Counted from the stretch's first letter, positions 1 to 9,604 are shown. The stretch: 64,000 nucleotides of DNA from JAYQKL01 sp049889535 (GCA_049889535.1 JBMHDF010000015.1:1-64000); one strand, 5' to 3'. Notes: generated by a model not told the origin, from the sequence alone. Numbers and translations: made by a program.

Positions 1-389
1 ATATACGGCAAGACATGCTTGGCGCACAGCCATTTGCCAGTTAGAGAAATCGTAATAAGATTGTTCCAATCCTCTAAAGAGGTCTCGTGCGCTGCGCCCG
101 TTCCTGCAATGCCAGCATTTGCCAGCAAACCATTTATACCACCAAAATGATTTTTGGCTTGCTTAACCATTTCTATAATATCAGCCTCATGGCTCATATC
201 AGCTTGACAGGCTTGGGCTTTTCCGCCCGCAGCAATAATCATATCTGCTGTTTCTTGCGCGGTTTCAGCATTAATATCCACACTCAGAACCTGCGCCCCC
301 TCTTCTGCCAATCTGGTGGCAGATGAACGACCAAGCCCCGCACCCGCACCAGTGACGATGATTGCCATGTTATTTAGACGACCAGTCAT
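1..389 (-). CDS. SDR family oxidoreductase, N-terminal part (cut by window edge)
   Basis: This is a short-chain dehydrogenase/reductase, probably NAD(P)-dependent; its substrate is unknown. Translating the minus strand from the ATG at 387-389 gives about 129 residues that run off the left edge. The Rossmann signature TGAGAGLG lies at about residues 14-21, followed by a VDIN acidic turn, which favours NAD, and an ANAG motif at about residue 90. The catalytic Ser-Tyr-Lys region would lie outside the window. A second in-frame ATG at 366-368 (MAIIVTGAG) is an equally good start. The gene lies downstream of the TonB receptor on the same strand, separated by a strong hairpin, so it may be a separate transcript of the same catabolic block. 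Confidence 0.85.
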   Translation of the reverse strand, partial: MTGRLNNMAIIVTGAGAGLGRSSATRLAEEGAQVLSVDINAETAQETADMIIAAGGKAQACQADMSHEADIIEMVKQAKNHFGGINGLLANAGIAGTGAAHETSLEDWNNLITISLTGKWLCAKHVLPY

Positions 390-429
390 AAAGCTAGCCC
401 CAGTTATTTTTTAATTTAAAAGAAAAAGT

Positions 430-456
430 GATTGGGGCCGCCTAAGCGGCCCCAAA
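430..456 (-). terminator. Intrinsic terminator after the TonB-dependent receptor
   Basis: A perfect 8-bp GC-only stem (434-441 with 446-453) has a 4-base loop. T-rich stretches flank it on the minus strand. It begins about 9 bases beyond the receptor stop codon. The layout fits termination of the receptor transcript before the SDR gene. Confidence 0.75.
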
Positions 457-461
457 AAAAC

Positions 462-2726
462 TTATAGACCGAAGGCTAATTCAAGTCCGAATCTCTGAGG
501 TGCACCACCCCAGACCACTGTGTCGATATTACCGACATTAGCAGCAAACTCAAAATAGTCTTCATCAGTAACATTACGACCATAGAGAGAGACTCTATAG
601 CCTTTTTCTTCGTTATCATAAGAGACGCTCAAATCAACCAACCCAAAACCGTCCTGCATAATTTCAGGGTCGTTGTTTAAATCAGTGAAATAATCGTCTT
701 TGTAGGAATAATCACCTCTAAAGGTCACTAATCCTGTTTTGACTGGAAGCTCATATTCTACGCCAATGTTATAGGTAAACTCTGGCACACGAGCAAATTT
801 CAGGCTACTTGCATTAGGAATACCTTGAAACTCTTTATATTCCGCATCAACATAACCAAATGCACCGTTCAATTTAAGATTATCACTCAAATAAGCAATG
901 GCTTCTAACTCAACACCAGAAATTTCAGCTTTCGCAGCGTTCTTAAGAACCTGACCAGAGGCTGTTTGCACAACCCCATTAACCAAAATATCAATGTCTT
1001 CGTTAACATTTACCTGAATGTCTTCATAATCGACCATAAAGACAGCTGCATTAAACAAAAATTTGCCGTCATTCATAATTGATTTCATACCGACTTCAAT
1101 AGAGGAAACAGACTCCTCATCGGCTGGGCCAATAAAAGCAGCTGACTGCGCACGTTGGTTAAATGCACCACTTTTGAAGCCTTCCGTATAGCTTATATAG
1201 TAAAGGCTATCTTCGTTTGGCTTATAATTGAGGGCGAGATGAGGTGTTGTGTTCTCAAATTCACCATCTTTATTAATAACCGTGGTACAGCTTGAGAAGT
1301 CGAGCGCACAAGTCCCTGGAGGGGAGAACTTGACCGCTTTTTCTTCTTGCGTGCGGCGCAAACCAGCAACAACTGAAACCTGATCATTCACATTATATGT
1401 TAACTGACCGAAAATGGCCTGAATTTCATGATCAAGCTCAGTAACACCAGCTTGGTTCACAACTTGAAGAATTTGACGTCTTTCACCAACATAATAACTT
1501 TGGTCAAAGAAATACAAGCCAGCTGTAAAATCAAACTTTTCAGAGAATGTAGATGCGTATCTGAGCTCTATACTATCCTGCTCTTGATTTTCTCTGTTAT
1601 CAGGAAAATGGAAAAGTGTGAAAGGTGTGCCATCAAAGTCAGTACTAGTGTTAAAATCTACAAGCTCTCTGCGTGAAGCAACCGCAGTCACAAGGCCATG
1701 CCCCAGATCATGCGTCAATTCACCCGTCAAACTCCACAATTCAACCTCTGACTGTGAGTGCAAGTTATGGTCAATTGCATAATCACCAGCAGGTGGCGTA
1801 AACCCATAAACAGTTTGTGCCTGACGGCCCGCACTGTGTGTGATGTTTTTAGAGTTTGCTGGACCATTAGAGCTCGTATAATACTCACCAATCAAAGTTA
1901 GGTCTGTATTTTCACCAAGCTCGGTCATTAGAGTCGCTCGAATGGTTTGCGTATCAATATCTGGTTTTGTGCCCGTAGCATTTGGAACACCACCAGTGAT
2001 TGCAGCACCATTTGCATTAACTTCCGTCGTGGTTGGATAACCAGGCGCAAAGATAGAAGTATCAACTGTACCTGAATTCGTATCCTCCCAATAACCATCG
2101 CGGTTTTGGGTTAAAACTGAAAGTCGAACTTTCGTTTTATCAGATAAAGGCATATCCACACCAACCATCACATCTGTCTGATTGTAATCACCCAATGTGA
2201 TTTTGCCTTCAACTTTGAACTCATCACCCGGGCGCTTGGTACGAGCGTTAATCGCACCACCGGTTACATTACGACCAAGCAGCGTTCCTTGTGGCCCCCT
2301 CAAAATCTCAACAACTTCGAGGTCAAAAGTATCTAGAAGCGAAGCTGGTGAATAACCAAGATACACGCCGTTCAAAAAGATACCAACAGCTGGGTCAGCG
2401 GTCCGTGTACTCCCGTTGACGCCAATACCCCGAATGTAAAAATTCGGATAGCCAACAAATGTCGCTGAAGTGTCAAGCTCAGCATTTGGAGCAAATCGTG
2501 CAAGATCTCTTAAATCAACTGAGAATGAGTCGCTAATTTTATCAGCATCAAGTGCTGTAATCGCCACCCCGACATCTTGTACAGAAATACCCGCAGCTTT
2601 TTTCTGTGACGTCACAATAATCTCATCAATTTGAGCTGTTGCAGGTCCAGAAATCAAAGCGCCCATAAATGCTGTCAAAACAGCATAATGAGCGGTTTTT
2701 TTGAAATAACTAATGTTTGTTTTCAT
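462..2726 (-). CDS. TonB-dependent outer-membrane receptor
   Basis: This 754-residue outer-membrane beta-barrel takes up a ligand using TonB/ExbBD energy. Residues 1-31 form a signal peptide ending in ATA before Q32. A TonB box, DEIIVTSQKK, starts at residue 34. A plug domain follows (DLRDLARFAPNAELD; ILRGPQGTLLGRNVTGGAIN at about 140-160), then the barrel, which ends in the aromatic/hydrophobic FGLELAFGL. The start has a strong AGGAGAGG ribosome site just upstream. The plug is of the type common in sphingomonad-like receptors for organic substrates. No Fur box is visible upstream. The neighbouring LysR, MFS, Rieske and dehydratase genes suggest the ligand is an organic growth substrate rather than an iron chelate; this is inference. 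Confidence 0.93.
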   Translation of the reverse strand: MKTNISYFKKTAHYAVLTAFMGALISGPATAQIDEIIVTSQKKAAGISVQDVGVAITALDADKISDSFSVDLRDLARFAPNAELDTSATFVGYPNFYIRGIGVNGSTRTADPAVGIFLNGVYLGYSPASLLDTFDLEVVEILRGPQGTLLGRNVTGGAINARTKRPGDEFKVEGKITLGDYNQTDVMVGVDMPLSDKTKVRLSVLTQNRDGYWEDTNSGTVDTSIFAPGYPTTTEVNANGAAITGGVPNATGTKPDIDTQTIRATLMTELGENTDLTLIGEYYTSSNGPANSKNITHSAGRQAQTVYGFTPPAGDYAIDHNLHSQSEVELWSLTGELTHDLGHGLVTAVASRRELVDFNTSTDFDGTPFTLFHFPDNRENQEQDSIELRYASTFSEKFDFTAGLYFFDQSYYVGERRQILQVVNQAGVTELDHEIQAIFGQLTYNVNDQVSVVAGLRRTQEEKAVKFSPPGTCALDFSSCTTVINKDGEFENTTPHLALNYKPNEDSLYYISYTEGFKSGAFNQRAQSAAFIGPADEESVSSIEVGMKSIMNDGKFLFNAAVFMVDYEDIQVNVNEDIDILVNGVVQTASGQVLKNAAKAEISGVELEAIAYLSDNLKLNGAFGYVDAEYKEFQGIPNASSLKFARVPEFTYNIGVEYELPVKTGLVTFRGDYSYKDDYFTDLNNDPEIMQDGFGLVDLSVSYDNEEKGYRVSLYGRNVTDEDYFEFAANVGNIDTVVWGGAPQRFGLELAFGL

Positions 2727-2813
2727 GTTTCCCTCTCCTTTAGCACTTAAACTTTAGATAGAGAAAACAAGGCTCGGCAATAAAAATTTATATTTCTTAT
2801 ATCACCAGCCACC

Positions 2814-2836
2814 CCTTATAAGAAAATCTTATAAGG
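2814..2836. promoter_or_regulatory. 23-bp inverted repeat, possible operator
   Basis: Two perfect 10-base arms (CCTTATAAGA and its complement) are separated by AAA. They lie between the lysR stop and the receptor start, about 90 bases upstream of the receptor ATG. A related half-site, TTCTTATAT, occurs at about 2793-2801. It could be a regulator operator, possibly for the adjacent LysR protein, or a weak hairpin ending lysR. There is no T-run, so an operator is the better guess. Confidence 0.4.
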
Positions 2837-2893
2837 CAAAAACAGATAAAATGAAGGGGTTTTGGTCTATGATATGATGAAATAGGGTGCTGT

Positions 2894-3823
2894 TTAAGCT
2901 ACAGGTTCTAGAAATTTATCTCTTGCTTTTTCTAGACACTCAATCAACTCATTATCAAGCGGTGATAGGATTTCTTTAGAGCGCGTGACCAGCTTAATAT
3001 TGATTTTCAAATCAAAGTCCTCAACATCAATGATTCGAATTTGACCGCTTTTAATCTCTTCTTTGAAAAACTTATCGGGGGCCATAATCAGATAATCCGA
3101 TTGCGAGATAATCGGCAAAGCCAGTTTCATGCTTTCTAATTGTCCGGCTGGAAAATTTTTCTCAAGTTTATTGATTTGCTGCTGCGTGTGCAGTTTCTCA
3201 AAAATGAGCTGCTTTGAAATGACTGTATAATAAGTGATGGTCGGATATTCGATTAAATCTACACAATGAACTTTTTTAAGCTGGGCGAGCGGATGATCAG
3301 CCCGCGTGTAAAAATTGATTTTAAGACTCATAAAATCACGCTCAGTGATTTTTTCATCAACTGTCTCAACATGATTAGCTGTCACATAAAAATTTATTTC
3401 TTGGCGCAGCAGCTTTTCGCGTAGCTCATACCAATAGCCATTGATAAAATTTGGTCTTATGTCTGAATTTTTTTGACAGAAATCCACAAGGCCTTCTGAC
3501 AAGACACTATCAGCCACAATATTACCAACGCCAAACACCACATTGCCAACCCGCTTTTCGTTAATGCTATTCAGCTTAAGCATAACGCTGTCCAAATCAT
3601 TAATGATATGCCCGCCTTCTTCGGACAAAAATTCACTAAACACATTTGACCGGACCATGCCGTTTTTATCGCGGTAAAAAAGGACAATACCCAGCTTCTC
3701 TTCTAAATTAGAAATCGCCATACTCAAAGCTGGCTGAGAAACACCAGCATGTTTTGCCGCCTGACTAAAGTTTTTATATTTATTAACAAGCGTCACATAT
3801 CGCAGTTCTTTGAAACTAATCAT
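2894..3823 (-). CDS. LysR-family transcriptional regulator
   Basis: This 309-residue regulator has an N-terminal winged helix-turn-helix (residues about 3-62, with QAAKHAGVSQPALSMAISNL as the recognition region) and a C-terminal periplasmic-binding-like effector domain. The start is taken at the ATG at 3821-3823 (MISFKELRYV), the usual LysR N-terminus, rather than the GTG two codons upstream. It is divergent from the MFS transporter gene and directly upstream of the TonB receptor on the same strand. By family precedent it probably controls the divergent gene and perhaps the receptor. The effector is unknown. Confidence 0.92.
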   Translation of the reverse strand: MISFKELRYVTLVNKYKNFSQAAKHAGVSQPALSMAISNLEEKLGIVLFYRDKNGMVRSNVFSEFLSEEGGHIINDLDSVMLKLNSINEKRVGNVVFGVGNIVADSVLSEGLVDFCQKNSDIRPNFINGYWYELREKLLRQEINFYVTANHVETVDEKITERDFMSLKINFYTRADHPLAQLKKVHCVDLIEYPTITYYTVISKQLIFEKLHTQQQINKLEKNFPAGQLESMKLALPIISQSDYLIMAPDKFFKEEIKSGQIRIIDVEDFDLKINIKLVTRSKEILSPLDNELIECLEKARDKFLEPVA

Positions 3824-3972
3824 AACCACAGACTATTTTGCTCGCAGACAGGGAGCAAGAACAAAATCCGCATTCGGTAAATCACTTATGAATTAACTAG
3901 CTAAAAAATTAGGCTTGTAAGCAGGCGCATTTTATTACAGGCTTTACGCATGTAATTTTTTAGAAAGTGTCA

Positions 3973-5295
3973 ATGATGTCTTCAAATGCAAATGAACAAT
4001 CTTCTCGTAAAATCTATACATGGTTTTTACTGACCCTATTTACACTTACCTATACATTTTCATTTGTTGACCGACAGGTTATCAATCTACTCGTTGAGCC
4101 TATTAAAGATGATATGGACCTCACCGATGTTCAGATAAGTTATCTGCAAGGACTCATTTTTGTTATTCCTTATGTCTTACTCAGCATTCCGATTGGACGG
4201 CTGGTTGATGTTTTTTCCAGAATATATGTCATCATTAGCGGCATATTGGTCTGGAGTTTGGCAACAATAGCCGCCGGGCTGTCTGGCAATTACACACAGC
4301 TTGCCATTGCACGCGGGTTTGTTGGTGCGGGTGAGGCCTCACTTACACCGGCTGTTTGGTCAATGTTTCCGGATATTTTCAGCAAATCTCAGCTTGCCGT
4401 TGCCATGAGCATTTTTTCAATGGCGCCTTATTTGGGCGCTGGTATTGCGCTCATCGCTGGCGCGCAGGTCATTGAAATATCGCAATCCGCCCCGCCTGTT
4501 GACCTGCCCGTTATTGGCGTGTTGCAACCCTGGCAAGTAACGCTTATTTTGTGCGGTGCGCCGGGCATTATTTTTGCCCTCATCTATGCCTGCATTAAAG
4601 AACCAAAAAGAATTGTAGCTGACACGCAAACAAACGAGGCCCTGCCTCTGGGCGAGGCTGTCGACTATATGAAAAAGAACTGGAAAGTTTATCTCGCCTT
4701 TTTGGGGGGCGCGCCGTTTCTTATTATCATGCTCTATAGTATTCAGGCATGGTCGCCGACACTCTTGATACGGGTTCATGAATGGGACATTGCCTATGCA
4801 GGTCGGCTTTATGGAATGGTCGCGCTTGTGACAGGAAGTTTGGGGGTTCTTTCCTCCCCATTGGTCGCAAAATTAATGATACAATTAAACATTAAAGGTT
4901 TTCCTTTGCTCATGCTTATCATCAGCACAGTGATGACGGCTCTGTTTTTGTTTCTGGCTGGCCTGCAAACAGATGGCATGACCTGCCTGATATTTTTAGC
5001 ACTTGCCAGTTTCTTTGTGACGATACCTTTGCCGCAACTCGCCGTGACGCTTCAAACCATCTCCCCCAATAAAATGCGTGGGCTGGTTGCTGGCATTTTT
5101 GTTGTCACTGGAAATGTTATGGGCATGGGGCTGGGGCCAACATTTGTTGCCTTTCTAACAGAACAGGTTTTCCAAGACCCGATGAGTTTAGGCATGTCGA
5201 TGGGTGTGCTTGGGCTGATTGCCGCCCCCATTGCACTGCTCATATATATTAATGGATATCGCGACTTGGTGGTGATCTCTGAAACAGAAACATGA
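3973..5295 (+). CDS. MFS transporter (spinster-like)
   Basis: This major facilitator superfamily permease has about 440 residues and 12 predicted membrane segments. After the first segment comes FVDRQVINLLVEPIKDD, then LQGLIFVIPYVLLSIPIGRLVD with the family G-x-x-x-D motif. This arrangement matches the spinster-like MFS group often found with aromatic or terpenoid catabolic genes. The ATG at 3973 is preferred to the GTG at 3967. Its stop overlaps the next ATG (ATGA), so the two genes are translationally coupled. It is divergent from lysR, the classic arrangement for LysR-controlled transport. The substrate is not deducible. Confidence 0.9.
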   Translation: MMSSNANEQSSRKIYTWFLLTLFTLTYTFSFVDRQVINLLVEPIKDDMDLTDVQISYLQGLIFVIPYVLLSIPIGRLVDVFSRIYVIISGILVWSLATIAAGLSGNYTQLAIARGFVGAGEASLTPAVWSMFPDIFSKSQLAVAMSIFSMAPYLGAGIALIAGAQVIEISQSAPPVDLPVIGVLQPWQVTLILCGAPGIIFALIYACIKEPKRIVADTQTNEALPLGEAVDYMKKNWKVYLAFLGGAPFLIIMLYSIQAWSPTLLIRVHEWDIAYAGRLYGMVALVTGSLGVLSSPLVAKLMIQLNIKGFPLLMLIISTVMTALFLFLAGLQTDGMTCLIFLALASFFVTIPLPQLAVTLQTISPNKMRGLVAGIFVVTGNVMGMGLGPTFVAFLTEQVFQDPMSLGMSMGVLGLIAAPIALLIYINGYRDLVVISETET

Positions 5296-6215
5296 TGAGA
5301 ATTTGCATAATTGGCGGCACAGGACAACAAGGCTATGAGCAGGTCATTGCCAGCCTTGAACATGGGTATCATGTAACTGCAATTGGACAATCACGTTCTA
5401 AAGAGCGTCAAGAGAGGTTGACCTCGGAAAAACTTGAATGGCGACAAGCTAATCTTTCTTCTGCATCAGAAGTGGAGTTGGCACTAGAGGGCGCAGATTA
5501 TCTTTTTATCAACATGCCGTCTTCGTCATTTAATGATGAAGATATTTTGCTGACCATGTTTGATAATTTGTTAGAAGCAGCCCAGAAAAACAATCTCAAA
5601 AAAATAATATTCAATACCAGCATGTATGTCGGAGAAGAACCAATCGCGTTTCAGGCCCCCAAGGTACGCCGCCTGATGATAAATCGCTTAAAGCAGGCAA
5701 GTTGCCCGCATGTGACAGTGAAACCTGTCATTTATATGGATAATCTATTAACCGCCTGGACACTGCCCAATCTTGTAAAACACCGGATATTTCGTTACCC
5801 GCATCATGAAGACTTAGATGTGAGCTGGATAAGCTTGCGAGATGTGGCGCAGATTATGCTGACTTTGATTAAGCATGAAGCTTTTGATGGCAAAGAGCTG
5901 ACCATTGGTGGGCCTGAAAGTTTAAAAGGTCCGGAGATTGCCAACCATCTTTCAAATGCATTAGGACATCAAATCGAATTTCAATCCATGCCAATATCAG
6001 AATTTGGTCAGATTATGGCCAACTTGTTTGCAGACAAAAACACATATGACGCGGAAAAGCTCTCAGCGGAACTGGTTAAGGTTTATAGCTGGTATAACAC
6101 CTCACCACTTGAACCATTCAAAGTCGATATGGCAATTCTGTTTGAAACGCTCAATATAAAACCAACCTATTTCAAAGACTGGGCGCAACAGATTGATTGG
6201 GAAAACATTCAATAA
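5292..6215 (+). CDS. NmrA-like / atypical SDR NAD(P)-binding protein
   Basis: This 307-residue protein has an N-terminal Rossmann fold (ICIIGGTGQQGYE, residues about 4-16) typical of NmrA-like and atypical extended SDRs. These act as NAD(P)H sensors or as reductases of small substrates. The first ATG overlaps the stop of the MFS gene in an ATGA junction, so both belong to one transcript. A second ATG follows immediately. It converges with the Rieske oxygenase gene, leaving only 18 bases between stop codons. Its membership of the catabolic block suggests a reductase step, but the reaction cannot be named. Confidence 0.78.
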   Translation: MMRICIIGGTGQQGYEQVIASLEHGYHVTAIGQSRSKERQERLTSEKLEWRQANLSSASEVELALEGADYLFINMPSSSFNDEDILLTMFDNLLEAAQKNNLKKIIFNTSMYVGEEPIAFQAPKVRRLMINRLKQASCPHVTVKPVIYMDNLLTAWTLPNLVKHRIFRYPHHEDLDVSWISLRDVAQIMLTLIKHEAFDGKELTIGGPESLKGPEIANHLSNALGHQIEFQSMPISEFGQIMANLFADKNTYDAEKLSAELVKVYSWYNTSPLEPFKVDMAILFETLNIKPTYFKDWAQQIDWENIQ

Positions 6216-6233
6216 CCCGCTTTAGGATAAATA

Positions 6234-7421
6234 CTAGAGCTTTGGTTCCGCGCCTCGCAGGCCAAGATACCAGTCCACATATTCATGAAAAAACTGGTTG
6301 CCGCGTTCATTTTGTCCAAAAATAATTTTGTCATGCGCGCCCGCTTCAAGACCAGATTGAATTTGATTGCCGACAAGATAATCCTCATCACGAACAACCT
6401 TATAGAGAAAATCCATCATGCTTTCTAACGCCTCTTGCTCTTCAGCATTTGCGGCAGGCTGGCGGTGGAAATAATTCAAGATAGTGATATTTTTATCTGG
6501 CGTGGGACCGGGAATAAGTTGCGCCAATTGGGTGATTTTATTGGCGACAAATACCGACACATTTGGAAAAAGGATTCTGATGAAATCAAAGCCTTTATGC
6601 TCCATATCCCCCCACTGCTCTTTCGGGGCGGCGTGCAAATGTTTGGCAATATTGACTTGCGGAAACCCAATACGCAAATGCGGGCCATAGGCCTGATAAT
6701 GCGCCACATTTGATGGCGTACGCGGGGCGACAGATTTGGGATGCAAAGCCGCAAAATGATAAGCCTCCATATATCCATCAAAAGCAATTTTCCAATTTGC
6801 GCCCTTTAAAACGCGACTACCAAGAAATGTCCAATCCTTAAAGCCAAGCTCTTCAAAATCATCAAGAAAGCCTTTGAAAAAATCGTCCAAATCAAAAGTT
6901 ATTCCGGGTGTGAGGCAAACAAAAATTAGGCCATTTTTTTCTTCACAAGCAAGCTCTCTCAACCCCTTTGTGGATTTGTCAATCTCACCAAATTTATCGG
7001 CATCGGCCACGCCCATAAGCTTGCCGTCCAAATCATAAGTCCAGCCATGATATTTACAACTCATACGTCTTAAATGCCCGCAACCCTCATCAACAAGTGG
7101 GGCGCCGCGATGCGCGCATACATTTAAAAAAGCACGCACTTTATCATCTTTTCCTCGCACAATGACAATCGGCTTACCAAGCATATCAGCCGCTTTATAG
7201 TCACCAGGATTTTTAATTTCCGCCGTCGTAGTCAAACAAAGCGGCAATTTATCAAAAATTTCCGACATTTCCTTTTCCCATCTTTCCGGGTCTGTGAAAT
7301 GCGATGACGGCAAACTAATTATTTTATCGGTTTCAAATGTTGTGCCGTTTTCCATATACTCAAGCAAAGCACTGGCAGATTCCGCATAAGCTTTTCGTGT
7401 TTTATCAATAATGTTCACCAT
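6234..7421 (-). CDS. Rieske non-haem iron oxygenase, alpha subunit
   Basis: This 395-residue ring-hydroxylating-type oxygenase large subunit catalyses O2-dependent hydroxylation or demethylation. The Rieske [2Fe-2S] ligands are visible as C102, H104, C122 and H125, with the standard 17-residue spacing. The mononuclear-iron histidines H222 and H227 lie in EAYHFAALHP, with a conserved acidic residue before them. The ribosome site GAGGAAG precedes the ATG. It sits 12 bases downstream of the dehydratase gene, so they form an operon. No ferredoxin, reductase or beta-subunit gene is nearby, so electrons must come from partners encoded elsewhere. The substrate is unknown. Confidence 0.92.
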   Translation of the reverse strand: MVNIIDKTRKAYAESASALLEYMENGTTFETDKIISLPSSHFTDPERWEKEMSEIFDKLPLCLTTTAEIKNPGDYKAADMLGKPIVIVRGKDDKVRAFLNVCAHRGAPLVDEGCGHLRRMSCKYHGWTYDLDGKLMGVADADKFGEIDKSTKGLRELACEEKNGLIFVCLTPGITFDLDDFFKGFLDDFEELGFKDWTFLGSRVLKGANWKIAFDGYMEAYHFAALHPKSVAPRTPSNVAHYQAYGPHLRIGFPQVNIAKHLHAAPKEQWGDMEHKGFDFIRILFPNVSVFVANKITQLAQLIPGPTPDKNITILNYFHRQPAANAEEQEALESMMDFLYKVVRDEDYLVGNQIQSGLEAGAHDKIIFGQNERGNQFFHEYVDWYLGLRGAEPKL

Positions 7422-7433
7422 AAGATTCTTCCT

Positions 7434-8288
7434 CTATCGCTCTTGCGCCACCACCTGCGCGGCATATAATTCCTCGCCATAATCATTATAAACCGATAGC
7501 TCATCACCGCTATCGTGTCGCTTGCCCTGAACATGCAAAAGCTGGTTAACCATCGCCGAACCATTGCACCGCAATTTAATCTGCTTCAAAGATTTATCAG
7601 GATTATGCATTTGCCAGCAATTTAAAACAATACTGGTCAAGATAGGGCCATGCACAACTTGATCTGCATAGCCCTCAACCACTTGTGCATGATGCGGGTC
7701 AAAATGGATACGATGGGCATTAAAAGTAATCGCAGAAAATCGAAATAATTGATGCGGCGAGAAACTGACGCTATGCACATAATCACATGCGGGGCGCGGA
7801 ACAGTGTCCTGAGCGGATTGGTCTGCACCGGCTTGACGCTCGGGTAAATAAATAAGCGTTAAAGCCTCTGATAAACATAATTTTTCTTTTACAAAAAACT
7901 CATTCAGCACATCGACAAACACCATCTCACCAAGCGTACCGGTTTTGTTTTTTTGGTCGATAATTTGAGTGGTTCTTGTGACTTTGTCACCAATGCGCAA
8001 CGGCTCGATAAAAGTTAAACCACCCCCACCCCACACACGACGCGGCAAATCAACAAAAGGCAATGTTTCTTCTTCATAAGCAAGGCCATCAGTGCGCAAC
8101 TTATCATTGCCCAAAATGTCCAGGCACAGCATCAAATAGCTATTAAGCGGGGCAGGCGCACCGTCGCGCAAAGCATTTTCAGGCATCGGCCAGCCCATTG
8201 TGGCATACATACGCGCCACCATACTGGCCGTTAAAACATCATCAGTTTTAACAGAAAAACTTTTTGCACTTACCTTGCTGCCAATCAT
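7434..8288 (-). CDS. FAS1-like dehydratase / MaoC-type hydratase (mesaconyl-C4-CoA hydratase-like)
   Basis: This 284-residue double-hotdog protein resembles the HTD2 / mesaconyl-C4-CoA or itaconyl-CoA hydratase group. It has an N-terminal FAS1-like dehydratase half (RRVWGGGGLTFIEPLRIGD) and a C-terminal MaoC-like half with the hydratase region LFRFSAITFNAHRIHFDPHHA, followed by VVHGPI. Proteins of this group add or remove water at a CoA thioester. Co-transcription with the Rieske oxygenase suggests that the pathway proceeds through CoA intermediates. The exact acyl-CoA is not deducible from sequence. Confidence 0.82.
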   Translation of the reverse strand: MIGSKVSAKSFSVKTDDVLTASMVARMYATMGWPMPENALRDGAPAPLNSYLMLCLDILGNDKLRTDGLAYEEETLPFVDLPRRVWGGGGLTFIEPLRIGDKVTRTTQIIDQKNKTGTLGEMVFVDVLNEFFVKEKLCLSEALTLIYLPERQAGADQSAQDTVPRPACDYVHSVSFSPHQLFRFSAITFNAHRIHFDPHHAQVVEGYADQVVHGPILTSIVLNCWQMHNPDKSLKQIKLRCNGSAMVNQLLHVQGKRHDSGDELSVYNDYGEELYAAQVVAQER

Positions 8289-8380
8289 TTAAAACACCTT
8301 ATCAAGGCTTCACTCAAATCTCATAAAATTTTGTTATCATGAATAAGACAGCCGCTCAAACTGCACTTAAAAACAGGCAC

Positions 8381-9436
8381 TCATAGATTATCCGGATCAA
8401 TGCCCATGTTTTTCATGCGTTCGCGCCAACGAATATGCGCGAGTTTTTGCATATCCTCAACCTTATCGGACTCATCCATAATTTCTAAGCCAATGAGCGT
8501 TTCCAGAACATCCTCAATCGTCACAACCCCCTGCATGGTGCCATATTCATCCAAGACCAGCGCAATGTGATTTTTGTCATGTATCAAACGGTCAAATATT
8601 TTGAACGCATCTAAAAGCTCTGAAAACATCAGCAATGGGCGACGAAAAGCTTCTAATGATTTATCAAATTCATCTTTAGCTTGAGCGATTAATAAATCAC
8701 TTTTCAGCACATAGCCTGTCACTTCATCTTGCTTTTCACCAAATACGGGAATGCGCGAGAAAGGCTTTGTGGCATAAGCCGTAAAAAACTCTTTAACCGT
8801 CATTTTTTCTGCTACAGAAAAAACCACAGGTCTGGGTGTCATAATATCACGCACAGATAATTGATGCAGACGCATCAGATTGGTGACAATTTTCTGCTCT
8901 TTGGCTTCTAACAGCCCTTCATGCGCGCCAATTTTAGCCATCGCCTCAAATTCGTCGCGACTAAATGTATAAGCCCCATCGCTAGACCGCGAAATCAGGC
9001 GCGTGAGTTTTTCCGACAACCAAACAAAGGGCAGCAGAATGCGTGTAAGCCCATCAATCAGCACGGCAAAAACACCAGCCAATTGCCGCCAATAGAGTGC
9101 GCCCAGAGTCTTAGGAATAATTTCTGAAAACACCAAAATCACAAGCGTTAACAGCCCAGAGGTCAGCCCAATATATTGATTACCAAAAACCACTGCCGCT
9201 TGCGCCCCAACACCCGCCGCGCCGACAGTATGAGCGATTGTATTGGCAGTCAGAATGGCCGCCAGCGGACGGTCTAAATTATCACATAATTTTTTAAGCT
9301 TCCGAGCACGACCCGCCCCTTTTGCCTCAAGTGCCGCAATATAAGACGGGCGCACAGACAGCAAAACCGCCTCCGCCACAGAGCAAAAAAACGAGACGAG
9401 AACTGCCAAGAATAAATAAAAAAGGAGAAGCGTCAT
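8381..9436 (-). CDS. CNNM-type transmembrane protein with CBS pair (hemolysin C/CorC-like)
   Basis: This 351-residue inner-membrane protein has an N-terminal DUF21/CNNM domain of three to four helices (residues about 1-170) and a tandem CBS pair (VRDIMTPRPVVFSV at about 195, ending GVVTIEDVLETLIG at about 315). The usual C-terminal CorC_HlyC domain is absent; the chain stops about 35 residues after the CBS pair. Family members are implicated in Mg2+ or other divalent-cation efflux. The older name hemolysin is misleading. It lies downstream of tRNA-Phe on the same strand. Confidence 0.9.
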   Translation of the reverse strand: MTLLLFYLFLAVLVSFFCSVAEAVLLSVRPSYIAALEAKGAGRARKLKKLCDNLDRPLAAILTANTIAHTVGAAGVGAQAAVVFGNQYIGLTSGLLTLVILVFSEIIPKTLGALYWRQLAGVFAVLIDGLTRILLPFVWLSEKLTRLISRSSDGAYTFSRDEFEAMAKIGAHEGLLEAKEQKIVTNLMRLHQLSVRDIMTPRPVVFSVAEKMTVKEFFTAYATKPFSRIPVFGEKQDEVTGYVLKSDLLIAQAKDEFDKSLEAFRRPLLMFSELLDAFKIFDRLIHDKNHIALVLDEYGTMQGVVTIEDVLETLIGLEIMDESDKVEDMQKLAHIRWRERMKNMGIDPDNL

Positions 9437-9528
9437 GCCGCTATCATAAAATATGGCTCAATAATTGTCACGCCTCACAAATCGATTATCGCTATAGGGT
9501 TATGAGTTCAATTTTCAGGAAGGAAAAG

Positions 9529-9604
<76 letters not shown>

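Noticed and set aside
87..326. Plus-strand open frame over the left-edge SDR gene
   Set aside because: The minus strand encodes a clear SDR N-terminus across the same bases; the plus frame has no recognisable domain.
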